The notes: generated by a model from the letters alone, not told the origin. Shown: positions 1 through 10,824, counted from the first letter of the stretch. The stretch: 64,000 nucleotides of DNA from Taxillus chinensis (GCA_023512835.1 CM042088.1:14252078-14316077), one strand, 5' to 3'. Program-made: numbers and translations.

Positions 1-5
1 CTTGA

Positions 6-698
6 CCATGGGAAGCCCCGGAATCAACTCCTGCTGCTTCTTATGAAGATTTATGGAGACAAACTGCTCAACTACAAGAGGCACAGGCGGAAACCGTCCA
101 GGAGATCGGGCTGCTGAAGAAAAATCAAACTCTCATCCTCAAGGAGCAGAAGGAAGTCAAAGGTCTGCTTGGTAAGATCTGGAAAGCCCTGGGGAAGAAG
201 AAGAAGAAAACTCCTACACCTCTTGGGGAGGATCCATTTGACGCACCGTCACCTCCGGTCCAGCAGCATGCTGCACATAGCGAAGAGACACCGGAGTACC
301 CACAATATCCGCAGGAGGCTAAGCCCTACGCCGCTCCACCCTTTCCTCCAGCAGCTCCTGTTTATTTCACACCATCAGCAGGGCCCAGCTCTTCACAGGC
401 CCTAGTTCCCTTAATCCAGCCATTGCAATGGTGGTCCGGCGCGTCATCAGAAGCTCCCCAGGAAGATAATTTAGGGGAGCCCATCTACATTCATCTTCAT
501 CCGGCCCTCTCCACTGCTGATGAGTAATCGCAGGAAGATAATCGCGTTTTACACGTGATTCAGAAGTCTTCACGTCATCTTATTTGCAGCGTATCCTAGC
601 CGATGAGTACTTATCTTCCAATGACGTTGACTTATTCTGCCGTACGATGCGACACATGGTAGAGGCTGAGCCCAACGACTACCCTATGGCTCAGTACA
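6..698 (+). pseudogene. Element A: Ulp1-like ORF, N-terminal part (broken)
   Basis: An open frame runs from just after a stop at 3-5 to a TAA at 525-527. It encodes a Gln/Glu/Lys-rich helical stretch (starting near ...LWRQTAQLQEAQ), a lysine run that could be a nuclear signal, and a Pro/Ala/Ser-rich linker. After a frameshift near 550 the frame used downstream (about 557-698) reads EVFTSSYLQRILADE..., the pre-catalytic helix region of Ulp1-like proteins. This frame breaks exactly where element B is inserted and resumes at 2856. The order coiled coil, linker, protease matches the ORF2 proteins of D, E, G and H. The true start lies left of the window. Stop plus frameshift plus insertion make it a pseudogene. 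Family assignment rests mainly on the C-terminal half. Confidence 0.6.
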
Positions 699-1130
699 TG
701 TAAGGACCCATACCTTGAGTTAGTCAGTTTTACCTTCTGAGTGGAGTTTTTCTCGATTTTGACCCAGTAAATGGACTCCAATGAATTCACGTGCAAAAGG
801 AAAGATGCTTAGAATGATGTCCTCTATCTACCACAGAAGTTTCAGGCCAAATGGACGTGTATGTGAGGTGCACGTGAATTGGGTCCATTTCACGTGCAAG
901 TGTGGTTGTCCTCTAAATGATGCAAGGAGGCTAGGGGTGAAGTTTGAGAGCATTTGGAGTGCATTTGGAGTTGCACGTGAATTGGGGAATTCACATGCAA
1001 ATTGGCATGCAGGCATATTTTTGCATGGTTCCCTTGGTTTTGTCATTCTAATGAACTTTCTCCAAAGGACCATGTTGAAATTCTAAGTATTTTGGCCTAT
1101 ATGGGTGCGGAAAGGTGCTAACTTGTGAGA

Positions 1131-1206
1131 TCAAAACTACGTCGTTTTGATGCTGGGATTCACCTAATCAAAACTACGTCGTTTTGATAATGGGAGGTCT
1201 ATATAA
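1131..1206 (+). promoter_or_regulatory. Element B promoter: two ACGT near-palindromes and TATA box
   Basis: TCAAAACTACGTCGTTTTGA occurs twice (1131-1150 and 1168-1187), followed by TATATAA at 1200-1206. The same arrangement is inverted in F's LTRs (15530-15549, 15567-15586 and TATA at 15511-15518). The doubled ACGT box just upstream of TATA looks like the core enhancer of this LTR family. Confidence 0.65.
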
Positions 1207-1800
1207 GGATGAGGAGACTCCTTGTTTTAGGTTTAGGGTTTGTTGCTCCACCAGCCGTCGCAGAGAGAGGGAGAGAGGGAAGGAGAGCTGCTGGAGTTCT
1301 GCTGGAGCGTCTTGCGTGGGGAGGACGGCGTCTAGCGCGGGAGCAAGAGCAGGAGGACGTTTTCAAGGTAGGGGTTCTGTCTTCTTGTACCTAATCCGGG
1401 GATTAGGCCCTGTGGTGAATAAACCGTTGGATATCGTTCTTGTTATTATATTATTTATATGTAAATTCATATAGGTGTGATCTCCTATATGGATGTTGGC
1501 CTTCAATGGCGTGTTGTTTGGATATATGTATATATGCCTGCCAAGTGTTTGAAATTATGCCTATGAGGCTGTGCATATTATGTGTTTGAAATTATGCCTG
1601 TGAGGCCATGCACGTCAAGTGCTTGAATTATGCCTGTGAGGCTGTGCATATTATGGGTGAGATTATATCTGTGTGGCTGGGTTTATGAGCTTATGAATAT
1701 ATGCATGCTAAGTGTTCGATGTTATTCCTGTGTGACTAAGCATACTAAGTGTTTGATGTTATGCCTGTATGGCCATGTGTGCTGCGTGTTTGCTTGTACA

Positions 1801-1900
1801 CCCGGTGGTCGTGGAAGCTCGGGACTGTTTTGTGGAACCCGGTGGGCGTGGAAGCCCGGGACTGTTTTGTGGAACCCGGTGGCGTGGAAGCCCGGGATCG
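1801..1900 (+). repeat. 37-bp tandem repeat in B's LTR
   Basis: Nearly three copies of a unit containing GGAAGCCCGGGACTGTTTTG. The same unit, inverted, forms a longer array in C (about 6416-6632) and a single-copy remnant in F. Confidence 0.8.
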
Positions 1901-2384
1901 TTTATGTACCAGCCCATATATGATTGTGTTTCTTTGTTATAGCCTTGTAACTATATCTGGTGGAATAATTGTATCACGACACAAAGACCTGGTACACAAG
2001 GCATGTAGATATTAGGTGCATGGGATGGGTTGGGGAGACATGATCCCTAACGAGCCGTGGTTGCTCACCCCTCCTACCATGTTGTTTTCTTTACAGGAAC
2101 CTACAGGCGTTAGGTGGGACCCCAAGGTGGAAGACCTTATTTACTTTACTGTTTATGTTATTTTTATTGGAATTGATGTAACCCCAGTGGGGATGTGATT
2201 GGAAAGGATTTCGTTGTAATAAACTGGTTTGGATTATTTTTATGAACATTGCTTTCTTGAATGTGTTGTGGATATTTTAAATGTAATATTCTTGGTTTGT
2301 ATCCTAACCCCTTTGCCCTCCGTGTGGGTAAAAGGGGAGTCACGTACCGGTTCCCTCGGGTTGGAAATCCGGGGCGTGACAATA

Positions 2385-2396
2385 TGGTATCAGAGC
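2385..2396 (+). other. Element B primer-binding site (tRNA-iMet)
   Basis: TGGTATCAGAGC lies three bases after the LTR end. It is complementary to the 3' end of plant initiator Met-tRNA. Confidence 0.9.
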
Positions 2397-2855
2397 ATGG
2401 TCTGGTTCGCCTAGGGTAGTGGGCGGATCTGGTTATCTTGAGTCCTTTGGAGGAACCTGGAGGGACGTGCCTGATCAACACGGTCCTCTTTGAGCCTCTA
2501 AGGTGTACTTGGGGTAGTCCAGACCTGAGGTAGGATTTGCATGCATTGGCATTAGGGCACTAGTTGCATTGGTTGTCTTTGTGTGATTGACCGAGATAAA
2601 GCATGTGAGAGAAAATATGAAGAACATGTTTTAATCAGGCAACTCGATTAACTCGATTTTATGACAACTTGAGCTGTATGCTTGTGGAATTGCTGTTTGT
2701 GCAATGTGGTTTAATGAGAACTGAAATGTGTACAGTGTGTGTAATTGCATGGATAAATGGTTTGAACGTGATAACATGGAAAAGAATTTGTGATGGTTCG
2801 AGCATAAAAACATGGAAAAGAAATTGTGGAAGTGAAACTGTGTCGTTACAGTACA

Positions 2856-3361
2856 CCTCTATCATGCTGTGCGAGATATATGAGCAGCCGTTAGAGGAGC
2901 ACATTTTCCGCCGGCGGATGAATGGTGCAGCAGAAGGACATCGCTCTTGGCACCAGGTCCATGAGGTTCTTATACCGGTCCTCCTTGATCGACACTTTGT
3001 ACTCTTGCAGTTGGACCTGAGTCTGGGCCATGCTGTCCTTTATGACCCGAGCCAAGCCCATGGGTTTTCCACACGAAAGAAGAAGCTCGTCCATGGTTTC
3101 TTGAAAAAAATCAAAAACGCACTCAGAAAAGAAGGGCTGTTGACATCCAAGTTTCCTCTGGTGCACTTCAATGAAATGGAGCTTCCCCAACAACCTGATC
3201 AATTTAGTTGTGGGATTTTTGTCTGCTATTATTTGATAGCTCTATTGCAGCATAATGATACTTGGGCGCTCACAGGAGAAACATCGGCTGACTTTGTCAC
3301 GCATCTTAGAAGAATGGTGGCCCATGTTATCTTTTACTACAGCATCCCCACCAACCGGTAA
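2856..3361 (+). pseudogene. Element A: Ulp1/C48 protease domain, C-terminal part
   Basis: This continues the frame interrupted by B and ends at TAA 3359-3361. The C48 (Ulp1/SENP, SUMO-specific cysteine protease) core is visible in order: His in DRHFVLLQLDL, Asp in VLYDPSQ, then Gln and Cys in PQQPDQFSCGIFVCYYL. All catalytic residues are present. C48 enzymes cleave after the Gly-Gly of SUMO or related modifiers. The open frame upstream of 2856 (from an ATG at 2669) belongs to B and is only read-through into this domain. The gene lies 1.3 kb upstream of A's PPT and 3' LTR on the same strand, so it is probably A's last ORF, though a captured host fragment cannot be excluded. Confidence 0.75.
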
Positions 3362-4695
3362 CGGTCTTCTTCCTTTTTTCCTTTTCCCATGCTCTGAGGG
3401 CATCGCATCGTTTAAGTATAGGGGGGGATTTCCCTTGAACCGGTTGCTTATTTGTTTACATGCATGCTTTATTTTTATTTTATGTTTTTGCCGTGAATGT
3501 ATGTTTCGCCTGTGAGGTGTATGGCTACCAAGGTATGCAAATTCTGGTTAACTATATTGACCACCTTAGTATCTTGTTGTGATAAAGATGTTTCAATCGT
3601 TAAGGTGTGTTATAAGTTAGTTGAGCATGTCTTTACTTTTTGTATGATATCACCATGATTTTGGAGCTGACATTTGAATAGTAAGCTGAGCATGTTATGT
3701 TAGGATGAGCTTTGTAAACCCTGCAGTTGAGTACAAAATAGGCATATACTTTTTGAGAGCACCATTATCTTGCCTTTGAGTGTATTTTATGGGTTATTGG
3801 GTTACCAATTTGCTCTTAATGTTCATTACTAGCTATTTAATGGTTGGAGTTACTTAGGCATAAGAAAGTACCTGTTCGTGGCTCAGTGTTTGGTGTATGG
3901 TCTTAGTGATTCAAGTATTTCAGCTTAGCTTTGTTTAAAAAAAAAGTTTAAAAAATATTGCTGCTTATGTGCAACAAAAGGGTTGTATGAGGAAAATAGC
4001 AGAGTGAATAATCCATCAAAGGAGAGTATAAAATGCAACCTTGTAAGGTTATTATTTAAAAGAAGTGTGTTTAAAAAAAAACAAAAAAAAACAAAAGTTT
4101 TGCAGAATAAAAGCCATACTGGCTCAGCTGTGCTTATTTAGAATGTTGAGCTCAATTCTTTGGCTCAAGATGTGTTTTATCAGTCATTAGAGTAGAGTGT
4201 GCGTTCATTGAGCAAAGCAAAGTGTATGAGGTGCAAAAAGTAGACTAGAGGGTGTGTTTTCCTTGACGAGCACAATGGGGATCTCTCATGTTTACGTGGC
4301 AAAAACTTAATCAATAGCTAGTAGTGAGTGTAAGAGTAGATCCTTAGCTATTAGGCATTGATAGTAAGGCATGAGAGGAGAGAAAAGAAAGTTATATTTG
4401 AGTGAGGCTGCTCTAACCTTGGTAAGGACTCTCAGGGGGAGCAAAGTTTCATTTTATCCTTGCATGTTTGCTTCTATCTGAACTGTTAGTAACGATATTA
4501 CATGGTTGTTGGACTTGATAGTAAGGGCATGTTTTGATTAACTTGTGATTCATTTTTAGCTATTGGAATGTCTACTTCATCATGATAGAGTTGTATGTCC
4601 TGGGAAACCATGCCTCTCTTGTTTGTTAGTTTATTCTTTCTTTTCAGTTTGACTGTGTGTTTGTTTCTTTTTTGCTTGAGGACAAGCAAAGGTTC
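3362..4695 (+). other. Element A: untranslated stretch between Ulp1 ORF and PPT
   Basis: About 1.3 kb without a supportable ORF. It is A/T-rich, with A-runs near 3939-3960 and 4073-4098. A short open frame at 4595-4810 runs through the PPT into the LTR and has no recognisable product. The length fits the long 3' leader-like regions of gypsy-type elements. Confidence 0.5.
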
Positions 4696-4710
4696 AAGTG
4701 TGGGGGAATT
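4696..4710 (+). other. Element A polypurine tract
   Basis: The purine-rich AAGTGTGGGGGAATT immediately precedes the TG of the LTR at 4711. In LTR elements this RNase-H-resistant tract primes plus-strand DNA synthesis. Its place fixes A's orientation as plus. Confidence 0.8.
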
Positions 4711-6209
4711 TGATAACGTGCATTTATGCCGTTATCCTAGGCCTTACTTAGGGTGTTTTAGAGTATGTTTTGTACCTATTTGCATGATATTTTACACATA
4801 TTTGCTCTAACCCCTAGGAAGACCCTATTTGGTGTATAGTGGTACTTTTTGAGTGTTTTTGGCAGGTTTTGGAGCAACCTTTTCCCACACACCTTGGCTA
4901 GATCACTCCATACACTCAAGAGGAAGCTATAGGAAGAAGATGGAAACAAAATGAAGGCAAAATCAAGGTGCACGTGAAAAGGCTTTCTCACGTTCATTCT
5001 CACGTGCAAGGATTTTATTGCTTAGATGCCTTCTACAACTCAAGAGGAAGCTTTGGAGCAAATTTGGGATGATTTGGAACTGCACGTGAAAAGGGTCTTC
5101 TCACGTGCATTCTCGTGTGCAGGCATTTTTGAGCTCCAAATGATGTGTTTTGTTGTTTTCATCATTTTCCTCTAAAGAACTGGGGTCAAATTTGGTGTAG
5201 TTTGAGTGTTATTGAGCCTAGAACGTTGAATAGTGTCATTAACCAAAACGACGTCATTTTGGCTGCGACCACATTTATAATTAGGGCACACCTTTTGTAA
5301 CCCTAATTTGGCCTACTAAATCCTATAAATAGGGGTCTTTGGAGGCATTGTAAATCATCTTGAGTGAGAGAATCTGATCTGAGTTCTGAAAAAGAGCTAT
5401 AGCCATTGCTAAAAGATCGGATTGTCTTTGGCAAGGAGTGATTTGGGGCAACAGACGCCGGAGTCTTTGGAGGCTGGAGTCCTAGTTCATCTTGGGTTCT
5501 TCCTTTATTGTCCTGGTACTGTAATTTCTATTGCTTTTGTCATGATTATGGAGTAGTTTTGTTAATCTAGGGGAGCAATGTAGCCCCCAATCTATTGTAT
5601 TCAGGTTGGTTATGGTTGTTCAATAAAATAAAATTCAGTTCTTGTTTAATTCATTTGCTTGAATAGAAATGCCTAGTTTATGCATAATTAGGTAATTTTA
5701 GCCCTTGTCTAGGGTGGAACACTAGTGAATTAGATTTAATATTGTATGATGGACCAAGTCTGCAACTATTAGATTGTTTATCTACCTTGATCACTTTTAT
5801 TCACATGGACCAAATGGGATAAAAGCCTTAAATCTATCTTAGCATGGACCAAATGTAAGATAGGTAGGAGATAATCAACATGAACATGAACTAGAACATA
5901 AATCAAGAACAAGAGCCATAACCAGACTATTACAATCGATTGGGTGGTAAACATTGTGACCCTAGATCCTTAATTACTGAAATTTCTATACCAATAGCTT
6001 GCCAACATTCTGATTTAATTATTTTTCGTTCAAACTATTTGTACAACAAAAATCAATTGTCCAGATATAAAATCAACTTATTAGCTTAGTGTTTGCTGCT
6101 TAACTAGCATTAGCTACCTCCCTATGGGTTCGACAACCGGAGTCTTAATACTCCATTTTATTACTTGACCATTGCACTTGCTGCAAAACCTATAGACACA
6201 ATTTAGTCA
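4711..6209 (+). repeat. Element A 3' LTR (1,499 bp)
   Basis: Starts TGATAACGTG after the PPT and ends TTTAGTCA. Solo LTR I has nearly the same length (1,508 bp), the same first bases and a similar end (CTGTCA). U3 has paired G-boxes (CACGTG at 4971, 5001, 5083 and 5102), an ACGT near-palindrome at 5243-5262 and a TATA box (CCTATAAATAGGG, about 5321-5333). A later stretch GGGGAGCAATGTAGCCCCC near 5571 is also present in I near 58000. Confidence 0.85.
5243..5262. promoter_or_regulatory. ACGT near-palindrome upstream of TATA in A's LTR
   Basis: CCAAAACGACGTCATTTTGG is almost self-complementary and lies about 60-80 bp before the TATA box. A related motif holds the same place in the LTRs of B, C, F and I. 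ACGT cores bind plant bZIP factors; that role is inferred here. Confidence 0.55.
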
Positions 6210-7732
6210 GGTCACTCAGTAGGGATCATGTCTCCCCGACCCATCTCATGCTCCTATCATCTACATGTGGACGTGCACAAGTGTAGTGTAGTGACAACAA
6301 GGTACAAGCAGTTTATAATCCAGTCAAGCATCAACACACAAGTCACATGTACAACCTTTGCCTCAGCCACACAGGGTAACAGGTCCACAGCCACACAAGG
6401 TAACATTTACAATTCCGGGCTTCCACAGCCACCGGGTTCTATGAAATAGGCCCGAGCTTCCACAACTACCAGGTTTCACAGAACAGTCCTGAGCTTCCAC
6501 AGCTACCGGGTTTCACAAAACAGTCCCGAGCTTCCACAGCTACCAGGTTTCACAAAACAGTCCCAAGCTTCCACAGCTACCGGGTTTCACAAAACAGTCC
6601 CGAGCTTCCACAGCTACCGGGTTTCACAAAACACAGCACACATAGCCACACATAGTCACACAGACATAACATCAAACACTTAGCATGTATACCTTCACAG
6701 GTATAAAACCAAACACTTGGTGTGCATAACTTCACAGACACAGTATCGAACATTTAGCGTGCATACATTCACAGGCTCATGAACCCAACCGCACAGGCAT
6801 TTTCTCAAACATGTAACGGGCATATACACACAGGCATTTTGTGAAACATGTAACAGGCATGTCACACAGGCATTTTATCGAACACTTTACGTGCATCACA
6901 CTAACACCAGAAACACACCAAAAACGCCATTGAAGGCTAACATCCATATAGGAGATCACACCTATATGGATTTACATATATAATATATATACAAGCGGGT
7001 ATAAACCATAATCTACCCAAGAACCCTAGAACAGAGAGAGATTAGGGAGGACAAAACCCCTACCTTAAAGCAGATCCTCCTTGCTCCCGCGCTAGACGCC
7101 ATCCTCCCCACACAAGACGCTCCGGCAGCAACCAGCAGCTCCCCTTCCTTCCCTCTCTCTAGCTCTCTCTCTCTCTCTCTACGACGGCTGCAACAGCTGA
7201 AGAGAACCCTAAACCCAAAACAAGGAGTCTTCACCTCTATATATAGACAACTCAACCCCAAAATGACGTAGTTTTGATTAAACGAATCTCATCATCAAAA
7301 CGACGTAGTTTTGATGACAGACTATAACCTTTTTGCAACACACAGGACAAAGCACTCATAATTTCACCATGGTCCTTTAGCAAAAGAGGATCAGAACAAC
7401 AAAACAAAGGTAATGGAGGCTGCACGTGAGAAAGCATTCTCACGTGCATTCTCACGGGCACCTCCAAAAGTTCTAGAATTTCACCACAAGCCTTGGAACA
7501 ACACCAGGAAGGCTCCCATGAAAAAATCTCCTTGCACGTGAAAAGCATTCTCATGTGCATTCTCACATGCACTCCCAATTGGGCTCAAACTTTGTCTCTT
7601 GCTTGCTTATCAACATACAAGATGATTAAGCCAAAGTGTGTGGAAAGAAAACTCCCTAAAACCCCACAATTTCCACCCAAAACGGTAAAACTGTGACACA
7701 CTCCTCACATCCCAAAAATGCGGGTCATTACA
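6210..7732 (-). repeat. Element C: partial LTR of the B/F family
   Basis: Read on the minus strand it starts TGTAATGACCCG at 7732 and matches the LTRs of F and B until it is cut by A at 6209/6210. About 365 bp of the far end should lie beyond A, outside the window. It carries ACGT near-palindromes (7295-7314 and about 7258-7277), a TATATATA stretch (about 7235-7245) and G-boxes near 7424-7445 and 7534. Its outer end abuts D's pol fragment at 7733, so C inserted into D. It may be a 5' LTR or a solo LTR. Confidence 0.75.
6416..6632 (-). repeat. 37-38-bp tandem array in C's LTR
   Basis: Five to six copies of a unit containing CGAGCTTCCACAGCTACCGG. It is an expanded version of the three-copy array in B (1801-1900). 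Copy number differs in every LTR of the family, as expected for replication slippage. Confidence 0.8.
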
Positions 7733-8782
7733 CTAACCTTGATTGGTCAAGTATAGGATCTTCAAATTCAAATGTGTAGGATCATACGGACACGATTGAC
7801 TATTCACGGTTCCAACATGTTCCTGCCACTACTATTGATCAATCACCAAGCACCAGTAGAGCAAGAAGAAATGTTACTGATGATGCTTCCAAAGAATCAG
7901 ACTCAGGACTTCCACTTAACTCCGGACCAATTGATACGGACATCCAAAACACCAGAGAACCTTCTAGTCCATCCGGACCAGTTAATACTGAAAGTCACAG
8001 TGCCGGAGAAACCTCAAAGTACTTCGGAACTGTTCATCATACGGCTATGACTAGCCTGGAAGAAGCTTAAACAACCGATGTACATGATCCACCCGATCTA
8101 GTAGAGCTTCAAATCAATGAATATTCACCACCACTTGCACAGAATTATAGGTGGACTTGAAATCACCCATCAGATCAAGTGATTGGTGATCCTACTATTG
8201 GTGTAAGAACAAGGACAACCACCTCCAACTTGTGCCTCTATTCTTGTTTTCTATCACAGGTAGAGCCAAAGAGGTGGATGAAGCTCTTTAAGATTCCAAC
8301 TGGATAGATGATATGCAAGAAGAGCTTTATTAGTTCAAGAGGAATGAAGTGTAAACACTCATACTAAGGCCAAGGTCGCAATAAGTCATTGGAGTTAAAT
8401 GGGTGTTCCAAGACAAACTTGATACTGATGGAATAGTAATTTGGAACAAAGCTCGACTGGTAGCCAAAGGATATCGTCAAGAAGAAGGCATTGATTATGA
8501 CGAGACCTTTGCTCCAGTAGCTAGATTTGAGGCAATCAAAATGTTCCTGGTGTATGCATCATATGAAAACTTCACAGTTTATCACATGGATGTCAAAAGT
8601 GCTTTTTTAAATGGAGATCTTCAAGAGGAGGTTTATGTTGAACAACCTCCAGGATTCGTTAAACATAAGGCTGAACATATGGTATATAAACTACGGAAAG
8701 CCTTGTACCGATTGAAGCAAGCTCCGAGGGCCTGGTACGACACATTGTCAAAATTCTTACTTGCTCATAACTTCATAAAAGG
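7733..8782 (+). pseudogene. Element D: pol fragment (integrase C-terminus to RT)
   Basis: Matches G's polyprotein from the integrase C-terminal region (about 30164 in G) through the linker into RT. Recognisable are [18 protein letters not shown], then in one frame from about 8403 the RT motifs [41 protein letters not shown] and [14 protein letters not shown]. Several stops and frameshifts break the linker. The fragment ends at 8782, where E's LTR begins; the open frame to 8816 is read-through into that LTR. The YVDD motif and RNase H are absent. Confidence 0.85.
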
Positions 8783-10824
8783 TGTAGGTCCCAAAGTGAG
8801 TCTAGAGGGGGGGTGAATAGACTTTCTTCGTGTGCGGAAGCTAGACTATTAGCTAGTTTTGGATTCCTCTACATATGACTATGATGGAAGTATTTATGGA
8901 GAAGACGACAGTAGTATTGTGAGGATAACGTGAGTGATGATGAACTATCAGACAAAACTGAGAAAAGAATAAATGCTCTTTTCTCAACAGATCTCAGTTG
9001 TGAAAGAGATGGTATATGATAGATCGAAGTGTGGAAAACAAACAACACAGAGATTAAGACTTAGTGAAAGTGCTAGATCTTTGATGAACAAGAGGTTCAT
9101 GAATACTCAAACAGATTGCTCTTGTTCTTGATTCACATGGCGCACAGCACTTGGAAGAATTCTCTCAGAGTCTCTCTCTCTCGCGTTGGAACACCCTTTT
9201 TTTTGTTGGTTCTCGAAAAAATTATTTCTCTATGTCCGTTAGAACCATCTTCTTGTGTTCTGTGTGTTTCCTTCTTTTGAGAGAGAGGTTAAACTCTTGA
9301 TTTTGTCATTGAGTGCGTGAGAGATATACTTTTAAGATTAAAGCGCTTGTGTGCCATGATGTCCATCTCGACAGACTGACTTCCCGCCACTGAAAATGCG
9401 GAATGTCAGGAGATGGGTTGATCTGCTTTTATTTGCAGATCAGATGCCCATACTGCATATTTGGCATGTAGTCGATCTTGGCCATTCATCTGTGGGTGGT
9501 AGTTGGCAGCAATTATTGTGTCATTAATGCGCTTAACTGCTCGGGACGGCACAGACTTGCTGTACAAACCCTAGCTGACAATATTGCTAATTGGCTATGT
9601 TTAGGGTTGTAAGTCCGCCTCGGAGGTAGATGCATCGTAGGTTCGGTGACTCGAAGATTTCAGTTAGAACCTGTCGGAAGTTGTGAAGTTTTGCTTCGGG
9701 CTTTATAGTGTTTATGCGAGTCTACGACTCATATCTTCGAGTCTACGAGGCTAGAGTTCAGGATGGATTAGCCTTTTGTGTCACTCCGTTAACTAAAGTC
9801 TATGACTCTGCGAGTCTACGACTCTATGAGTCTGCGACTCTTCGAATGATGCTTAGAGTGACTTCGTCGTAGTCCGTCTAATCTACCTGTTATTACAGCT
9901 ACGAGTCTTCGACCCTAGCTCTACGGGTCTATGACCTTCGGGTCTCTCAGTTTACTATATTTGACTAGGTAGTTTGAAAATCTTTGACTCTACGAGTCTT
10001 AAACTTCGCTTTTCTTAGTCTTTCACAGAGGCTCATAAACTGAGTTTCTGTATGGCTACGACCCTTCAGCTACAACTCTCAGCCATCGATCTCCGAGTCT
10101 GGAAGTGTGGCAATTTTTCTATAGTGACTGTGTCCCTTGAGTCTACGAGTCTATGACTCTACGACCCTTGAATTATAGTTTCATTTGTTTGCCAGTCTTT
10201 ATAGCATCAACTCTTCGACCTTCAACCTACGAGTCTACGGGTCCACTTTTCTTAACAGTGTTCGAAGGCTTCGACTCTACGACTTTCAATCTAAGAGTCT
10301 ATGAGTCCGGTTTTCTTAACACTGTTTGAAGGCTTTGACTCTGCGATTTTCGATCTACGAGTCTACGAGTCCTGTTTTCTTAACAGTGTTCTAAGGCTTT
10401 GACTCTACGACTCTACGAGTCTTCGAGTCTAGTGGCAGTTTAAGTTCTGTTAATTGACTTAAGTATTTTTGGGGACTCTACAATTCTACGGGCTGCAAGT
10501 CTACGAGTCATTTAGTTTTGGTTACTGGTCTTAAGAATTCTTCGACTCTACGAGTCTCCGAACTTATTGACGCTTGCAGTAACGCTCTCTTTTCCGTACT
10601 ATGACTCTACGACCTTCGACCCTGGATCTACGAATCGCAATGTTCTGTCACTGTTTCGCCTTGAGTCTCCAGACCCTACGAGTCTGCAAGCCTCCCGCCA
10701 ATCGCGTCCTGTGATAGTTTTACTTCTACGAACTACGACTCTTCGACCCTACGACCCTCGGTTCTTCGAGTCTCCAGACTTAGACTATAATCTGGCAACT
10801 TCATTAAATCCTATATTTCCAACA
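8783..10824 (-). repeat. Element E 3' LTR (2,042 bp)
   Basis: In plus orientation it runs from TGTAGGTCCC to TTTCCAACA, so in sense orientation it starts TGTTGGAAATATAGG. It matches both LTRs of H. About half of it (9640-10800) is an array of GACTC/GAGTC palindromic units. A (CT)n run lies near 9170-9181. Confidence 0.85.
9640..10800 (-). repeat. Palindromic minisatellite in E's 3' LTR
   Basis: Dozens of copies of near-palindromic units such as GACTCTACGAGTC (5-bp arms, 3-bp centre), spaced irregularly and mixed with CTTCGA-type variants. Equivalent arrays are at 41618-42700 and 54670-55760 in H. The location upstream in the sense LTR suggests U3 enhancer repeats. Confidence 0.8.

Larger units (their letters stand above)
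699..2381 (+). repeat. Element B 5' LTR (1,683 bp)
   Basis: Starts TGTAAGGACC and ends GGGGCGTGACA, followed after three bases by the PBS. It is homologous in inverted orientation to both LTRs of F and to C. U3 holds G-boxes at 788, 871, 891 and 974, two ACGT near-palindromes and a TATA box (1200-1206). The downstream part has degenerate GCCTGTGAGGC-type repeats (about 1540-1770) and a 37-bp tandem repeat (about 1801-1900). Confidence 0.85.
694..2855 (+). mobile_element. Element B: deleted LTR element inside A's Ulp1 ORF
   Basis: B occupies 699-2850 and is flanked by the direct repeat GTACA (694-698 and 2851-2855). It has a full 5' LTR, a PBS and about 450 bp of leader, which matches the PBS-proximal leader of F on the opposite strand (about 20225-20750). 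Homology stops at GTGAAACTGTGT (2832-2843), followed only by CGTTACA before the TSD. The family LTR ends CGTGACA, so B seems to have lost nearly all internal sequence and 3' LTR, keeping only the last seven bases. Insert plus TSD is 2,157 bp, exactly 719 codons. Confidence 0.75.
1..6209 (+). mobile_element. Element A: LTR retrotransposon with Ulp1 ORF (3' part)
   Basis: The 3' part of a plus-strand LTR element, comprising the Ulp1-like ORF, an untranslated stretch, a PPT and a complete 3' LTR ending in CA at 6209. The PPT context (AAGTGTGGGGGAATT directly before TGATAACG) is of the kind I associate with Athila/Tat-type Ty3/gypsy elements, but no pol is inside the window, so the lineage is a guess. 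Its right end cuts element C, so A inserted into C. The expected right TSD is GGTCA at 6210-6214; its partner is outside the window. Confidence 0.6.

Noticed and set aside
781..1086. A 101-codon ORF recurring in three LTRs (781-1086, 15631-15936 and 22209-22514)
   Set aside because: It lies in U3 upstream of the TATA box, overlaps an antisense ORF of similar length, and recurs only because the LTR itself is repeated. Composition is not protein-like and no family is recognised.
2385..2396. Fragments resembling a tRNA 3' end at several places
   Set aside because: Only the 12-base complement of iMet-tRNA is present, always right after an LTR; these are PBSs, not tRNA genes.
7772..8050. 92-codon ORF in D's pol fragment
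   Set aside because: The homologous reading is in another frame, colinear with the linker of G's polyprotein. This ORF is a frame shadow.
9640..10800. CRISPR-like array of short repeats
   Set aside because: Spacing is irregular, units are degenerate, there are no cas genes and the DNA is a plant LTR. It is a minisatellite.
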